From: Gordius sp. MW1
Taxonomy: Eukaryota > Nematomorpha > Gordioida > Gordea > Gordiidae
Assembly (NCBI GenBank): GCA_964036665.1
Contig: OZ038528.1
Location: forward strand, 21,315,245-21,379,244
Length of the DNA: 64,000 nt
Direction of reading: 5' to 3'
The position numbers and the translations under genes are program-made. The notes under the pieces were generated by a model. That model made no database searches and was not told the DNA's origin. It saw only the letters and a list, made by a program, of their open reading frames with translations. Below are positions 46,576-60,700 of the stretch, piece after piece (the first letter of the stretch is position 1; each line of letters starts with the position of its first letter).

Positions 46576-49500
46576 CTCAACATTAAACGAACTCTCTTAT
46601 ATACGACAGCTCATATAATTTATCTTTTTATCCTCATTGATTATTGAAATTCCACTTTGTGAGTACGATGCTAGTTATTTGCTAATAATTTGATACATTA
46701 AACCTATTAATCCCAGATAAAGATATATCTATGTTCGTAACCATTTATTTCGTGCCAGAATTAATTTCAAACTTTATAAGAAATAGTAAATAAATTACTA
46801 AGTTGATATAATTTAATCCATTATTAATAAAATAAAATTTGTATCAAATTTAATCAAAAATATGTCTTAAACTCTGAAGCTTTTGCCAAACTTTCCCTAT
46901 GTAAGCAAGCATTCAATTGTCAACGTTATAACAAGGTTCAAAACACTTACATAGTATTAGAAAAGTGAATTTAAGTAGGGGATCGAGGGGGGATTAATGA
47001 TATAAATTATATGTTGGCAAATGATTAGATAACATTACGACCTTTTGGACGCATTACACTTTTAATAGATTACCGTCAGTCGATACAACATAGCGTTGCT
47101 ACCCTTCTTGCCTCATTGTTCACGCTGCCTTTCACACTTCCACTCATCCTCAACGCCTGTGTTTTTTATTTAAATATATGCAGCACACAAAACCGCCTAA
47201 TTTATGATGGACCAATACTTTGTGATAGAAAATTTGGGAGGGAAGACTATTGTAGGTTAAAACTAATCATTGCATGAGATGAAATCTGCGCGACAATAAC
47301 ATACGAGGCCCCGTGATTTATTATCTCTAATAAATATAAGACTATAGTGAGCAGCGCTGAATAGGAAAATCGTCAGATTATCACAATTTTAAGGTCTTAT
47401 TAGTGAATTATTAACTAGGGCCATGTTAGCAAAATGTTATTGTGTATATGTATTGATAAATTGAAAAATTGATTTAGTTTGACCCTACTGCTTACGCCTC
47501 AGCAATCAGGGCACCACAATGAGTTATTTATAATAGTATATAAATCATATCTTTACCAGATTTCAATATATTAATTTTGTATGTGACTCCTATGCCAAGC
47601 CGAACCTCGCAGATAAATTGCTTCATTTGACTCCATGAATTCTCTAGATACCATGCAGCTAAGTGTATGGGTGCCTTGAGAGACTGCTGATATTTTAATT
47701 TAGGATGTGATGTAGAAGGATTGTTTATGGGTGATAAATAGTCGTTGTTTCAAGCATTGATTAAGGAGTCGGTGGTGAGAGTGTGAATGAATTCTTTCTT
47801 TGCTTGTATGCCATTTAATACATTACTTACGAGACTATATGAAAGGAATAAATTAAATTAAGCTGGGGTTCAAAAATGATAAAATATCTGCTATTGTTTG
47901 TACTTAATAATACACAAGTAACTATATATGTTATTGAATTTAAAGAAAAATGGCTCATTATTATCTGCTACCAAGTTTAACTTATAATTAGTTGATATAT
48001 AAAACTAATATAAGCAATAACAAAATAATTAATTTTATTTTTCTAATTTTATGGAAGTGAGATGTTTTGGGATAGTACGTTTTATCTAAATCAAATCGAA
48101 TTATTTTGAAAAGTGAAGCCACCACACTTTGAAACAATTCATGCGTTATTCAAACATGATAATAATCAAAGTTTTGCCAGAAATGCTTATATCTTATTCA
48201 CACTTATAGGCTTTATAACCTGATTACGTATTCATAATGACTAGCTGAGGAAAAAACAAGTCAAATTATTTTGGCATTTAAAAAAATCACTGTCGTCATT
48301 TAATTTGCCAGCGCTTTACGGTCCATTAAATTTGGATGAAATAATTTTTGTATAAATATAATTATACGGTCGGTCTTTGAAAAGTTTTACACCACATCTC
48401 TCTTACTACTACAATTATCATCCTTAATAGTAGTATGTAAGGTTGTTTTATTCTTGTTTGAAATCTTCTTTTTTAATCGCTCATATCTTTTCAAGCGAAT
48501 AAACCACGATGATTTAATATGATAATAGAAGTGGTAAAAAACTTTTATTTCAAGCTTCATACCGTTTGAATAATTTGAAAGTAGTGAAAGAAGCAATTTA
48601 ACCTTGTGTCACGTTCATCATCAAAAATTGTTAATTGAAGAAAATTCGTATATTAAGAAACAATCTTGCATTAGTTTACTAGTACATTTTTATAATAATT
48701 AAATACAAATTTATTTCAAATATCGTTGTTAATCAATATTAATTTAGCAAAATTTAATTGGTATCTCGTTAGTTGTACAAACAATAAGTATATAACTGCC
48801 CAAACCTTTTATCAAGGTATATACTAAGGTAATAATATTACTAATAACGGTAATGTAATGTAATGTTTACAAAGTTACGGTCCATATGGAGTTATACCAT
48901 ATACGAATCGGTGTTGTAAAAATATTTTATTCTTAATATTTTATTACAATATGGTACAAGGCGATTTAAAACTGAAGTCCACTAAGTTGCATTTATTACA
49001 TGAATTGTTACCTCGTGAGCAATAAAGTAATTGACCAACAATTAGTGAAATTATTTTGTTTTATTAGAAGTGTTTAGTTATGCAATTATCTGAAATTATA
49101 TATAGACTTTGACAAATTCATTTAATTATCCTGGTAGCCCACAGAATAAGAGTGATATTTTGTCAAAATTATAGGAATCATCATGCGAAAAATAGTGTTT
49201 AAATAAAATCGGATTTAATTTGTAAATATAACTTGAAAGTCAGACCGATTTTTTTGCAAAAAATTATAAAAACTCTTAAATCAAAATTATTTATTAAAAT
49301 AAGCAGACTTCGTCTTAGACATGGTACATAAAGTATTATAAAAATGGTAATGTGCTAGCGAAACAATAAAGGATCAATCAAATACTCTTTAAGAAATATT
49401 ATTTTAAATTTATATTTTGCATGGTTTATTTTAAGGGATTAAAGCAAAATTGGAATTTGTGTTAGTGAGTAGGACAATTGATTTGAACATAGTAATGACG

Positions 49501-50332
49501 CGTAATTATGTGCTATGTGTCTAGGTCATATATTACCTCCTTCATTAAAATTTTTTAAATAATAACATTAAATTTGCTGCCGCTCCTTATGTAAAACATT
49601 ATAAATATATAATAACCTATAGTATAAAGCCAGCCTATTTTTAAATTTGTTCTAAAGATTTTAAATTGACATATATATGATATTCGCTGCTTATATAGAT
49701 ATGAAACATCCAGATTTATATATTAATATGTCAATTTATGATGCCATATTTCTAATTTAATTAAGTCTCGCTACTTAGTTTTTAAAAAGTATTAAGTTTT
49801 TTTCCAATAGTTTAATTTATTAACAGCTTACTAATTAGAGGACGTTACTAAAAATTCATTAATATAATAACGATAAAATATTTGTTATGGATTTTAAAAT
49901 TAAAATCAACGAAATGTAAAAAAGTAAGTTTTATATATTTTCTAGATTAAGATTATTGGAAAAAGTTATCATTTGTGTTTAAGTCTTATTTAAATACGAA
50001 ATAATTTTTTATGATAATAGAGGATACTAGTTACGTGAAGGTTATGATAAAATAATAGCCATATTTTACCGCTTATGTGCAAAAGCCACATATTTTTGTC
50101 AACTATCACTCAAAATATAATGGACATAATGGAGACCGGTGTGTCACAAATTTAAAATATAATTTTGAAACCGTAGTTTTATTTAATTGCTTTAATAACT
50201 TTGCTTAATATTTATTGTTCCCTTAAAATAATGTTATTCTAGTACCGATAATCATAGTTTATGCGTCTATTATCTATAAAATTGTAGCACTCATTTCAAG
50301 ATTATATATGCCAACTATGAGAAGAAACCATT
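46576..50332. other. AT-rich region upstream of the Sox gene
   Basis: No gene recognised over 3.7 kb. Open frames (for example 48387-48596) have no identifiable content. It could hold Sox regulatory DNA, but no specific site can be defended from one sequence. Confidence 0.45.
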
Positions 50333-51148
50333 ATGGCTATGAATAAAAGTAATGCATCCTCGCCAACACAATTAAATGATAGCAGTATGACTACATTAAA
50401 TTCCTTGAAAACGAGCCATATTAAAAGGCCCATGAACGCGTTTATGGTTTGGTCCAAAGGTCAGAGGAGAAAAATTGCTTGCGAAAATCCGAAGATGCAC
50501 AATTCGGAAATAAGTAAACGATTGGGATTGGAGTGGAAGTTGTTAACCGAAAATCATAAAAGACCCTTCATCGACGAAGCTAAAAGACTCAGGTGTTTAC
50601 ATATGAAACAGCATCCAGACTACAAATATAAACCGCGACGCAAACAAAGGGTGGATCACAACCAAAATGGTATTGATTCTGGTTCTAAAAAATTAAAAAA
50701 ATCTCCACGGCTCGAATCACGCGATTTGCATGCAAAGGATACAATCCTGGATCACTCAATTTCAAACTATGCAACTACGCTTGACCATACTTCACCCAAG
50801 TTTCTTTGGCAAACCTGCGAACGCCATCCTAATGCTAAGGATTCCCTATCAGAGTCGAAAGTTTGTGATATAACGTGTAATTTAGTTGGAGCCCACAGAG
50901 AAATATTATCTCTTTCGAGTCCATCAGCACGACAAAATCCTTTAGGATTTGACGTAGCTCTTAAGCAAAGTAACAATCAACGTCTATATTATCCCCAACA
51001 AAATTGGATTCCGCAATGGTTCTCAACTTATTCTGAGTATGCTATTTATAAAGTTTTGTCATCATTCGCTTCTTATTACAATACTAAGCCTATGTGGTAT
51101 CCTTGCAAAGGATGTCCAAATAACGTTTCATCTTGTCTTCCTCAATAA
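50333..51148 (+). CDS. SoxB-like HMG-box transcription factor (single exon)
   Basis: 271 residues, uninterrupted. The HMG box (about residues 30-108) starts [19 protein letters not shown], with the Sox signature RPMNAFMVW, then [32 protein letters not shown] and [11 protein letters not shown], closest to group B (Sox1/2/3/14/21). Sox proteins bind the minor groove at ACAAAG-type sites and bend DNA; SoxB members act in neural and stem-cell programmes. Unusual residues are two cysteines in the box (IACENP and RLRCLH, where group B usually has Q/M and A). Outside the box no group B homology domain was recognised; the C-terminus is S/N/Y-rich, with a Cys/Pro/Trp-containing end ([11 protein letters not shown]). 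Absence of introns agrees with many SoxB genes. The start is the first of two close Met codons, so a two-residue error is possible. Confidence 0.93.
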   Translation: MAMNKSNASSPTQLNDSSMTTLNSLKTSHIKRPMNAFMVWSKGQRRKIACENPKMHNSEISKRLGLEWKLLTENHKRPFIDEAKRLRCLHMKQHPDYKYKPRRKQRVDHNQNGIDSGSKKLKKSPRLESRDLHAKDTILDHSISNYATTLDHTSPKFLWQTCERHPNAKDSLSESKVCDITCNLVGAHREILSLSSPSARQNPLGFDVALKQSNNQRLYYPQQNWIPQWFSTYSEYAIYKVLSSFASYYNTKPMWYPCKGCPNNVSSCLPQ

Positions 51149-51938
51149 ATGACCCAAACTATATTACTATGTATTGCTAAATATTTGAAGAAAAAATTAT
51201 TTACACCAGTAAAAGATGTTAATAAACTTATATGATTTTAATTTTAAAAATTTATACTAATTCAGCGATATAAACTTCTAGCTTCATACGATATTTTATT
51301 CATTGTTTTTGCCCAGAATAAATTAACTTGTGTTATTCTATTATAATGTGACCATTGGATTATAAAAATATTTTAAGTTATATTGGTTGTTAAACATTAA
51401 TAATTGTAGCCGATTTAAAAGAGTTGGCCAAATTTAAAAATTAATATCTGTTTGATTAAAACTCATAAATTAAAACAAAAGTGCAAGTCAATTAGCATTC
51501 CTTTATACCAAAAGGAGCTTTAAATATATTTATATTTAATATTAAGCATTTATTTGCGTGAACGATGTTGAATAATATTTACTAATTTCATTTGCTTAAT
51601 ATAAATTTTTTAAGGATATTAAATTTTAGAGTCTTATATTTTTATACATTTAAAAATAAATGACTAATATTATGTTTATTTATAAACAGTTTTTTTGATA
51701 TATACCTTAGATATAGAGATCTATGTTTTAAAAAAGTGACTACAATTAGAAGATCGACTTCGTATTATTAATCATAAGCTTTAAAAATTTCAGATTGATC
51801 AATGGGTTATCTCATACTTTTTCTGCAATAAGAACACGATTGATATTTATTTAAGAGAAGTCTTTAATCTATCATTTGTGTTATTATATATAATAAGAAA
51901 GAACATTCAGCTCTATTTGAAAAAGTGTACAATCAATT

Positions 51939-52560
51939 ATGCAAACGAGTAAAGTAAGATATATATATATATTCAATATCAGACAAATATTTGAAATTAA
52001 GGAAAGCGTAGAATTGATGACTAATCAAATAATGGCCGAGGGTGCTAATTTGTTACAGATGATCGAAGATAATACTTTACTTAAAACACCCAAACACACG
52101 TTAAGATTGTTGAGTGAAGCAATTGAAAATTTGTCCACCAACTTTGCACCGGATTATGTATGTGGAAATCCTAAAGCAAATGGTTTCATTAAACTTAAGG
52201 AAAAACTACTGATTCCACAAAAGGAATTCCCCTACATAAACTTTAAAGGTTGCCTCTTAGGTGCTGGCGGAAAAACGTTGAGAAAGATACAAGTTCAATT
52301 AAATAGTTGTGCATTGATATTGTTAAATTTGTTTTGATTAGGAAGAAACTGAAAGTAAAATAATGATTTTGGGGGCTGGTTCTATGAAAAGTGCACAACT
52401 AGAAGAAAGTTTGAAGAAGAGTGGCAATTCTTTGTATAAACATTTAAAAGAACCCTTACATATTTCTATAATTTCCGAAGGTCCTCCAATGATAGCGTTT
52501 ACTAAAATGGGTTTATCTTTGAAGGAAATAACCAAGGTTCATTTAAACTTGACTATTTAG
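51939..52560 (+). CDS. STAR-family KH RNA-binding protein (2 exons)
   Basis: Exons 51939-52292 and 52342-52560, joined across a 49-bp GT-AG intron in phase 0, give 190 residues. A QUA1-like helix pair (ANLLQMIEDNTLL...LLSEAIENL, about residues 33-65) precedes a KH domain: FPYINFKGCLLGAGGKTLRK with a GAGG loop (GxxG), then IQ|EETESKIMILGAGSMKS, SLYKHLKEPLHI and GPPMIAF. The order matches Sam68/KHDRBS-type STAR proteins, which bind U/A-rich RNA and act in splicing and RNA fate. The frame ends soon after the KH domain (KEITKVHLNLTI), so a QUA2 region and the RG/Tyr-rich tail of Sam68 are missing; either this is a minimal member or further exons were missed. Start could be the Met at 52017 rather than 51939. 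Lies 0.8 kb downstream of the Sox gene on the same strand. Confidence 0.85.
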
Positions 52561-52599
52561 TCGATAGTATTCAAAAGCCATTCCCCCTCTTTAGCGCTT

Positions 52600-54179
52600 T
52601 CTTAAATTCATCATTAATTAAAAAATTAGATTAAATGATACTATACAGTTTTTCGTTTATCCACCAATGATTTGATTATTGCCAAGTCTGGTATATTATC
52701 AAAACCGCAACGGCGTAAAATGATAAGCCTTTTGGTAAATTAAATATACTCTAAACTTCTTACTAGATAAGTCATAATATAATAATTAGAAATCATAGGA
52801 GTTTTTATATTCACATAAATTTTGTATATTATCAGTTGGATTAAACCCAGTTTGCACATAGATTTAGCGACCATATTTTACGTAAAAAGAAGCGTGCAGT
52901 GTATTCTTTTTGATAATTAATATTAAGATGGAATTTTATGATGTAATTTAGTTACAATATTTTAAAAGTAGAATTAATTTTATTTCAAAACATCAGGCGA
53001 CCACCATTTCACAATTTTTATTTAATTAGGCAAAACGCTTTTAAATGCAAAATCTTACACCTGCATAATAAAAAGGGTGTATGTTCATAATTTTGACCCG
53101 AGTTGGTATTATAGTCCACCCAGAACATATTAATTATATCGTGGGAAATATAAAAGGTTGTGGAGGGACGAATAATACTATTGTCTATATAAAAAGATGG
53201 GCTCCATAATTTTTACCCTATTTAAAACATGCATTATTGCAATTAAATTCATATTAATGGTCAAAACTATTTCATCAAGCCCTACTGTGTCTGGTCTTTT
53301 CACCAGTTTCTACAATTCAAATATTTTTCTATTTCACAATTTTGCAATACATTGCAAACTTTAAACTATAAGACATCAACCTCACATCACATAGCTTGGT
53401 CATTCTCATTTTACCTTACCCTACTATATATTTGTAACTACAGTTTAGATATAAACATTATTTAACAAACAGGTCTGATATTATTAGCCCAAGTGTAATT
53501 AAAAGAAAATTTCAATAAGTTAAAGGAGTAATTGTTTTTTAAACGGCGCTCGCTTCGAATACATGATATTTAGGGCGTTATTGACTCAAATAGAATGTTT
53601 GGAATGTTGAGCGATCAGGGTGGGGGAAGTGTAGAAAATTAATGGGCCAAATAAAAAATAAATAAAAAATACAAATTTTATTATATTTCATCCTTCTTAT
53701 ATTAATAAACTTGTTACAACCTTAAAATTTCGTTTTATTCTTCAAGTGACGTAAAAAATTAATATATTTATTATACATTTAAATGAATTATACTTAAACT
53801 ATTTAGCTAAAAAGTGGTAAGGGTAACATTTGAAATTGTCAAAACACCCAATTGCAAATTTGTCTAGCTTGTTTACAATTTTAAAATGTTTACAGTTGAT
53901 TAAAACTATATATTAAGATCTAAAAATAATTATAATAAAAAGCTGAAATAAATGTTTCAGAGGCATTTCAAATTTATTATATTAATTAGTTTGTGATTTA
54001 CAATTTTTAATAACAACTTTTCATCTATAACATTTTCTTAATATAAGTTAAACTTCATTTAAATCCGTAGTTATAATAGGCCATGATCGATTGTTTTAAT
54101 AAGTTTTACTAATAATTCTAAGTTATATATTTGAGATTAAATATTATATAAAAAAATTCAGAATTTCTTATCGGCTGTT
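52600..54179. other. Intergenic, no gene recognised
   Basis: AT-rich DNA between the KH gene and the 3' end of the EP400-like gene on the other strand. Nothing structured seen. Confidence 0.45.
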
Positions 54180-54299
54180 ATGGACGATTTACCCATGAAT
54201 GATAAATCCTTGGTGGAGCAAATATGCATGAACATAGAAAAAGTTAGTAAAGGCAAGGAACTAGAATTCACGTGGAACGTAACAAGCAGCAACAATTAA
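54180..54299 (+). CDS. Short open frame, 39 residues, unrecognised
   Basis: ATG at 54180 to TAA at 54297-54299. Translation starts MDDLPMNDKSLVEQICMNIE and ends in EFTWNVTSSNN. Composition is less AT-driven than nearby random frames, and codons for D, E, K and N are mixed. It could be a terminal or single coding exon of an unseen gene, a small peptide, or chance. No domain is recognised. Confidence 0.25.
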   Translation: MDDLPMNDKSLVEQICMNIEKVSKGKELEFTWNVTSSNN

Positions 54300-54786
54300 T
54301 GAAATCCAAGATTAATTTTAAGCAACGCCAGGCATAAACATGATGAAATCAATGATTTTATTTTAATTCACTAATTTACTATTTTCGAGTGAGTCATGTG
54401 TAATATTGATTTACAAATTATATATACAAAGCGAAACCATAAATATACGAGCCAGCGATATAAACTACAATTCTCATATTAGACGTTATACAATATGTGA
54501 AGGGAAGGAATAGCTAGGCACTAATTAAGATTCCGCACGTTTTAAAACAAATTCTAAGGACTCTCTTAATTCCCTGCTTGATATTTTGAATAATTCTGTT
54601 TGATAATCAAAACTAGCTCACATATTTCTATTCTGCAACATGCCACGACCTTAGCATATTTGTTAAGACCTGCAATCCGCTACCTAACTCGATAGCATAT
54701 TTATATATATTGAGTTTTGTAGCTTTTTAGCATCCACTAGACAAGACCATATTAACATCACTACTACCCTAAAGGAAAAAAATGTT

Positions 54787-57700
54787 TTATTTAGTCGTAT
54801 GAGGCGAAGCCACTTGTGATGGTGCATTCGAAAAGGGAGTGGCGAGGGTATTTTTATGAGACAATTTAGGTTGGTTAGGGACCGGCATTTGAGAAATATT
54901 GTAAAATTGAATGGGAGGTCCTGACGTTTGACTCGAGTTTCCAGCATCTTTGCCATGTTGCTGCTGTTGCAAAATGCTCACTAAATTGAGATTAGCACCC
55001 TTAGTATCGCCCGAGCCTTGTTGTTGGGACGGGTTAAAGACGGGGTTAGGGAGGGTTCGGGCTTTGAGAGAATTAGCGTGCTGTTGCAGTAGGTTGTATA
55101 TGTTGGTAGAGGTTAAGTTAATACCCCCCAAACCCGTATCGTTTTGTCCCTGATGACTCAATTGTTGGTGCTGCTGCTGGGTTTGAGATTGATTGTTCAA
55201 CAAAAATTCCAGGCCGGCTATTTTGAAATTGGTAACCACGTTAGACGATGCGGTCCCCGTGCTAGTGAGGACCGGGGCGACAGTGGTCTTGTCCAACTTT
55301 TCAAACCACTTGTTCAGCGTGTTAACCTTGTTGTATATGGCGTTAGACGCGTACAAGTTTTGGTAAACTTGGGATATGGGTAAGGGTATACCCTTGCCTA
55401 TGGAACTAGATTCTAGTGTTGTGCTATCACCGACAGAAGCTGTAAGGACGTTATTGATTAGGTGATGTTGCGCGTAAGAGAGTTGATTGAAGGGAGTACC
55501 CGAGGGGTTGTTGGGTTGTTTGAGAGTGGATGAGATTTTAGTAAAGTTAGTAGAGGAGGCAGTGTTAGAGTTGAACACGGGGGGACCTGATCCCCTTTTA
55601 ATGGGTGCCCCTTCGTGAGTCATGCTAGAAAGCAGGGAATAAACAGCCCCACCACTGCCCGAGCCCCCTACCACTTTGGGAGAATTAGCGCCTAAAACGT
55701 AACTCAAGCCCGAAAAGGGGGTCTGTTGTTGCAAATTTTGCTGGTACAGTATGTTGCCGGACGCGTTAGATGGGAGTGAGACCACGGGTTTGGGTTGAAT
55801 GGAGAGTAGGGGTTGCGTCGTGGCTTGACAATAATTGGCCCGAATGAAGGAAGAATTTACACTGGAATTACTATGTTGTTGGGCGTGGTTGTTATTTGAG
55901 GGAGTGTTGACGATCGATTGCCTCTTTACGTTGCTATTACTATTATGTTCGTTTAGCTGGGCGCCCTGATTTTTAGGACATATTTTAGTGAAGGCTCCAC
56001 CGTTACCCAAAGCAATTTCGACCCCTGCCCCATTATTATTAAAGGAGGGAAAGGTGGTTTTAGTCGCTTGTTGACCTCTCAATTGCTGTACGCTTGGTTG
56101 CTGCACATTTGGCACGAATGGATAAGTGGCTTCGGGAACGATAGGGCCAGGGGCGTATAGTTGCTGGCTCAATTTGTTGCCGTTTTGTAGGCTGGCCGAA
56201 AATTCGGGAACTAAATTTTTTGCCTGCTAAATAGATGTTAAAAATGAAATAGGTATCAAACAAGATTATAATATTATTTTTAGATTAACTGGGAATATCA
56301 AAAAATTGCGAGACTGAATCAAACGAGAGCAAGAGCTAAAACGCCTTAAACCAACACTTAAAGTCTTTCTCCCTACATTCATTCAATTTAAACCCCACAT
56401 TAAGTTTAAGCCGAAGGAATAATTTGTCTTGTTACAAACACCCCAATATTTGTTAAAAGCTAAGGGGCATTAATAATAAAATACAAAATAGTTTAGCTTA
56501 GACACTTTACAAAGTATACACAAGTCAAACATATTGGCCTAAATTTAGAAAATTTAACATTCATTTTTTAAATAGCATCGGGCCAGTCCATCCGAATCAA
56601 AACCACAACGATCAGTTCAAAAACGAGCAAAAGTACCTGTAGTTGTTGATGTTTTTTCTCTCGCACCAGCCTATCTATCTTGCACTTCAACAAGCTGTAA
56701 GGGTCGACGGGGTTAGCGTAGTTAACTCCGTAATTACCAAGGGCTCGGACAGCGCTAATAGTGCTGCCATCCATTGGTGCAGTTTGAGAATTTTCGGAGG
56801 GGATTGGAGATTTGTGTCCTGCCCTGAACCTTTGGTACGTGTGCTTTGAGAGGGGACATTTGTGAGCCAGGATATTGTCGAGCCGTTCTCCGAAATACTT
56901 TTTGTAGCTGTGGTTTTTGTCTTGGACGTACATTTTGTACGTAAGCAAGGGACCCGTCTCCAGCTAAGCGTAGTTAAATTGTGATGTTAAAATTTGAAAA
57001 GAGGAATGAAGGAAATTAAAAGGAAAATTTGTCTTCATGCTATAAATTGTTATTAAAGACTGATTTTGTTTAAGTTTAGAAAAAATTGAATTAATAAAAT
57101 CTGTTATAGAGTTTTGTAAACAAATTTGGCCTTAAATATTGTTTGACCTAATAAGAAAGATAACTAGTCAAATAACACTAAAACCCTCACATATAAACTA
57201 TTTTAAAAATCAAATATCACGAATCCCTTTAAAGTAGCTCAACGAATATAGATGTTTATGCAAAATTAATGGTTTTGAGAAAAACGATAAGAAATTGTTA
57301 TTTAAATCACCTATTGCAAAAATAAAATTCAAGCAACGAACCCAGTCAAAATTAAAACTATTTTTCAAAGTCAGCAACACTAAATCTTAGGAAAAAACCA
57401 CTTCTATTATTGGCTTTGAATTATGATGTGCTGGAAAATATAAAAAATGAAAATTAAGTCATTTTTAAAAGATAACTAGCATAAGAAAAATTACACGAGT
57501 CTAACGATAAAAAAACAAGAGAGAGTGGGTGAAATTTCAGGGGAATATACTTTGTTGAGATGTTTTATCTTGGGTTTCTTGCAATTACTCATGTAATCGC
57601 GGAGGGAAAGGGTATTTTTTTCACGAGGCACAATGATATTTTCGTAATAACTTCGGCACTCCTTCGGTGATCTGTATGTGCAACCGACTGATGTCGTGTA

Positions 57701-60700
57701 TTCGGCGGCAAAATCCCAATTGGGAGTATGGCCCGGTGATAGGACTATGGTACCGAAGTAAAAGCTCTGGTAAAATTTGATGGCCTAAAGGATAAAACAA
57801 ATGTTGAGCACGTATAAATATACATTACTAATTTGTTAAGTAACTTAAACCTCCATTTTGAGTGAGTTTTATATAGTTATGCAAGAAAAATAATCAGAAC
57901 CTTAAAGGACTATCCTTTAATACTTAAGTTTAACATAGAATTTTGCAACAAATAAATAGCGTTTAGTTTACATGGCGACATACACCTTAACATAATAATT
58001 ATCAGCTGTTCGTAGTCAATTATATTTTTAGCATATTAATTAAACGCATTTTAAGATTAGTTGCCCTGGTTTGAAAAAGCTTTAAAGCGAGCGTGAATTT
58101 AATAGTAACGAAATTATTGGACAATTTTAATATTTTACTCAATACTATCATGGGATGGAAATTTTAAAAAACATAAAATTTAAATGTATACTTTATAAAA
58201 TTCGTAAAGAATGTGTTTTTTTATAAACTTGAGAGATAATTTTTATATGATTGTAGGGTCAAGAGATTATATACTATTTCAAAATGTCTGTCATGGATCT
58301 TTAGAATTAAAGAACTAGAAAATTTAAAATTTTATATTGGGAACAAACAAACCTAAGATATACAATTATAAAAAACCTTAGGGGACAAAGTCAGGACACA
58401 AGTGAAGTGGGCGAGAGGAGAAGAGGTCAGTGTGGGGGGTAGTTATGATTTTAGAGATAATCCTTCAAAAACAAATTAAGATTATATATAAAAAGTTTAA
58501 AAATTAACCATAATGCATGTGCCTTGAAGTGCTTATCAATAAGAAAATTATTTTACTCATAATTAATTAAATTTTATATTTAAAATAAATAATGTTTGAA
58601 TGTCCCTTTTTTATAAGTTGCTCTCACAAAACCTTGAAGTGAAATCTTTTATCCAACTAAAGCATCAACATGGCAAATAAACAAGCGAATATACTTTAAG
58701 ATGCAAAAAAATTTGCAGTAAAGCTTTTTCCCTTAAATAAACTTAGATTAATAATCCAATAAATTGCAATTACTAGGATAAACTTTAAATACTTTTTGCA
58801 AAGAGCAGATAGGTTAAAGTTAGACAACTCGGCAAAAGATGTATATAAAAATATTAAATAATTTTTGTAGCTTATTATAAACTCTCACATATCGTTTCTT
58901 TAGCAAAACTGTATTTGTTTCTGGACGTACATATTTTATTAAAGCATATGCCGCGTAAAACATCTGACAATTTTTTAAAGATAATTATATAATAGAAGTC
59001 ATGAAAATGTAAACAAGATAGCCCAAAAACTTCGGGTATAAAAACAAATTCAACAACGAGGTAGATTACATGGACCGGACATAGACGAGGTAGACCGCCT
59101 ACTGGCTAGTGTTGTAAAAACGGCAGGTTCTGTTTGGTCGGCCTTTGGTTTTAGTGGACTAAACATGAACTGACCAAAGATTTTTTGGTCTGTTTATGTT
59201 TAGTCGACTTAAACCACAGTTCGACCAAACATAACCCAATCGTTTTTACATTACTAATATTGGCTTTTAAATAACAAACAATTACAGATTTTAATTAGGG
59301 TAACCCCCCCACCCTCCCTCAAATTTTGGCTGCCAGACTAATAAAACCCAGGGACATTTCTAATGGACGTGGCCAGCATTGGAATTAGGGAGGGGGAGGG
59401 GGGGCAATAATGATTTAGGGAGGGGCAAAATAAACATTTTTCGAAATTTTAGCCATAATTTTAATAAATTTTAACAAATTTTTAGATTTATAGGGGGCAG
59501 CCGCCCCTCCCTGCCCCCCTTCCTTGGCTACGCACATGTGATTTCTAATTGTTTATAAACCAGTCAAAAAAACCTTGATAAGGGCCCAGGCTTCGGTAAT
59601 GATCCATTTGTGGGGTAAGTTAATGTCCGTAATTTTGGGTGAACCTAGGGGATTTATTTTGAAAGCATTTTTGGCTTTGTTCAGGAGTTGAGATTGGAAA
59701 TGAGCTTGACTAGGGTAGAGAGGGCCTTGGCGTTCGATTTCGAATCTTAGATAATTGCTAACTTCTTTCCTCAACTTAACCAAAATGGGTGATGGTTTGT
59801 CGAAGAGAGATTTGGGCTGCTGACACGAAGAGTTATTAAATTCTTCGTAGTCCATCTCTTCTTGAAAAGTTAGATCATCTGGTTTGGGGTTAAATAGCAA
59901 AGTGTTTATAGTACAATTGCAATTTTATACAAAATCAACATAAAACAAGTACGAATGAGAATTTATAAGTTAAATTTCATATTTAATATCATAAATAGAT
60001 ATAAAGGTACAAATCAAAACATAAAGTAAACAAATAAATGCTATGAGTTATATAAATTTCATTGACTTATACAACATTATAATATATCCACTAAATGAGT
60101 TAAATATTATATTAATGATTGTTTAAAAAATATTCAGTCCTGTGAAATAAAACTATTCGATAATGTAATGCAAAGCTCAAGTGTGGTTAGAATAGAATGT
60201 TGTTGCCATTATATTTTGGCTATAAAAGGAGTCAAACAGATAAAACTTTAAATCTGCTAGAAGTTAATATTATTTAAGCATACCTTAATTAATGATCCCA
60301 TTCCTAAAGTATCTACCCCCAAAATGTAATCTTTAAACATACCCTGGCAATGCCAATTTTGCAGAGCTCGTTTGCTGATCAAATTAGGGGCATCTAAGTT
60401 AGCGTTAACTGCTTCAAGTAGATCTTCATCGGATAATATTATCGAGGAATACACTTGATTGATTGAATCTTTATCCTCTTGCAGGTAGCGTTTTGGTGTC
60501 TCTTGAGATATCTTTATCAATAGTTCATATACACTTAAATTTACTCAAAAAATTACATTTTATCTACTAATAAACGGAAAATCACTATTATGCATAAGTA
60601 ACATTTCAAAAAAAAGGAATAAATTTAACAAAGTTCTGATGTTGTAATAAAATTTATGATCTACACAGGTGGATTTGAAAGTGCATTTCATTGGTTTTAT

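Noticed and set aside
52535-52615. A 24-bp intron extending the KH protein
   Set aside because: Too short to be credible and the joined sequence adds no recognisable QUA2 region.
54950-55383. Plus-strand Cys/Leu-rich open frames
   Set aside because: Antisense shadows of the Q/N-rich last exon of the EP400-like gene.
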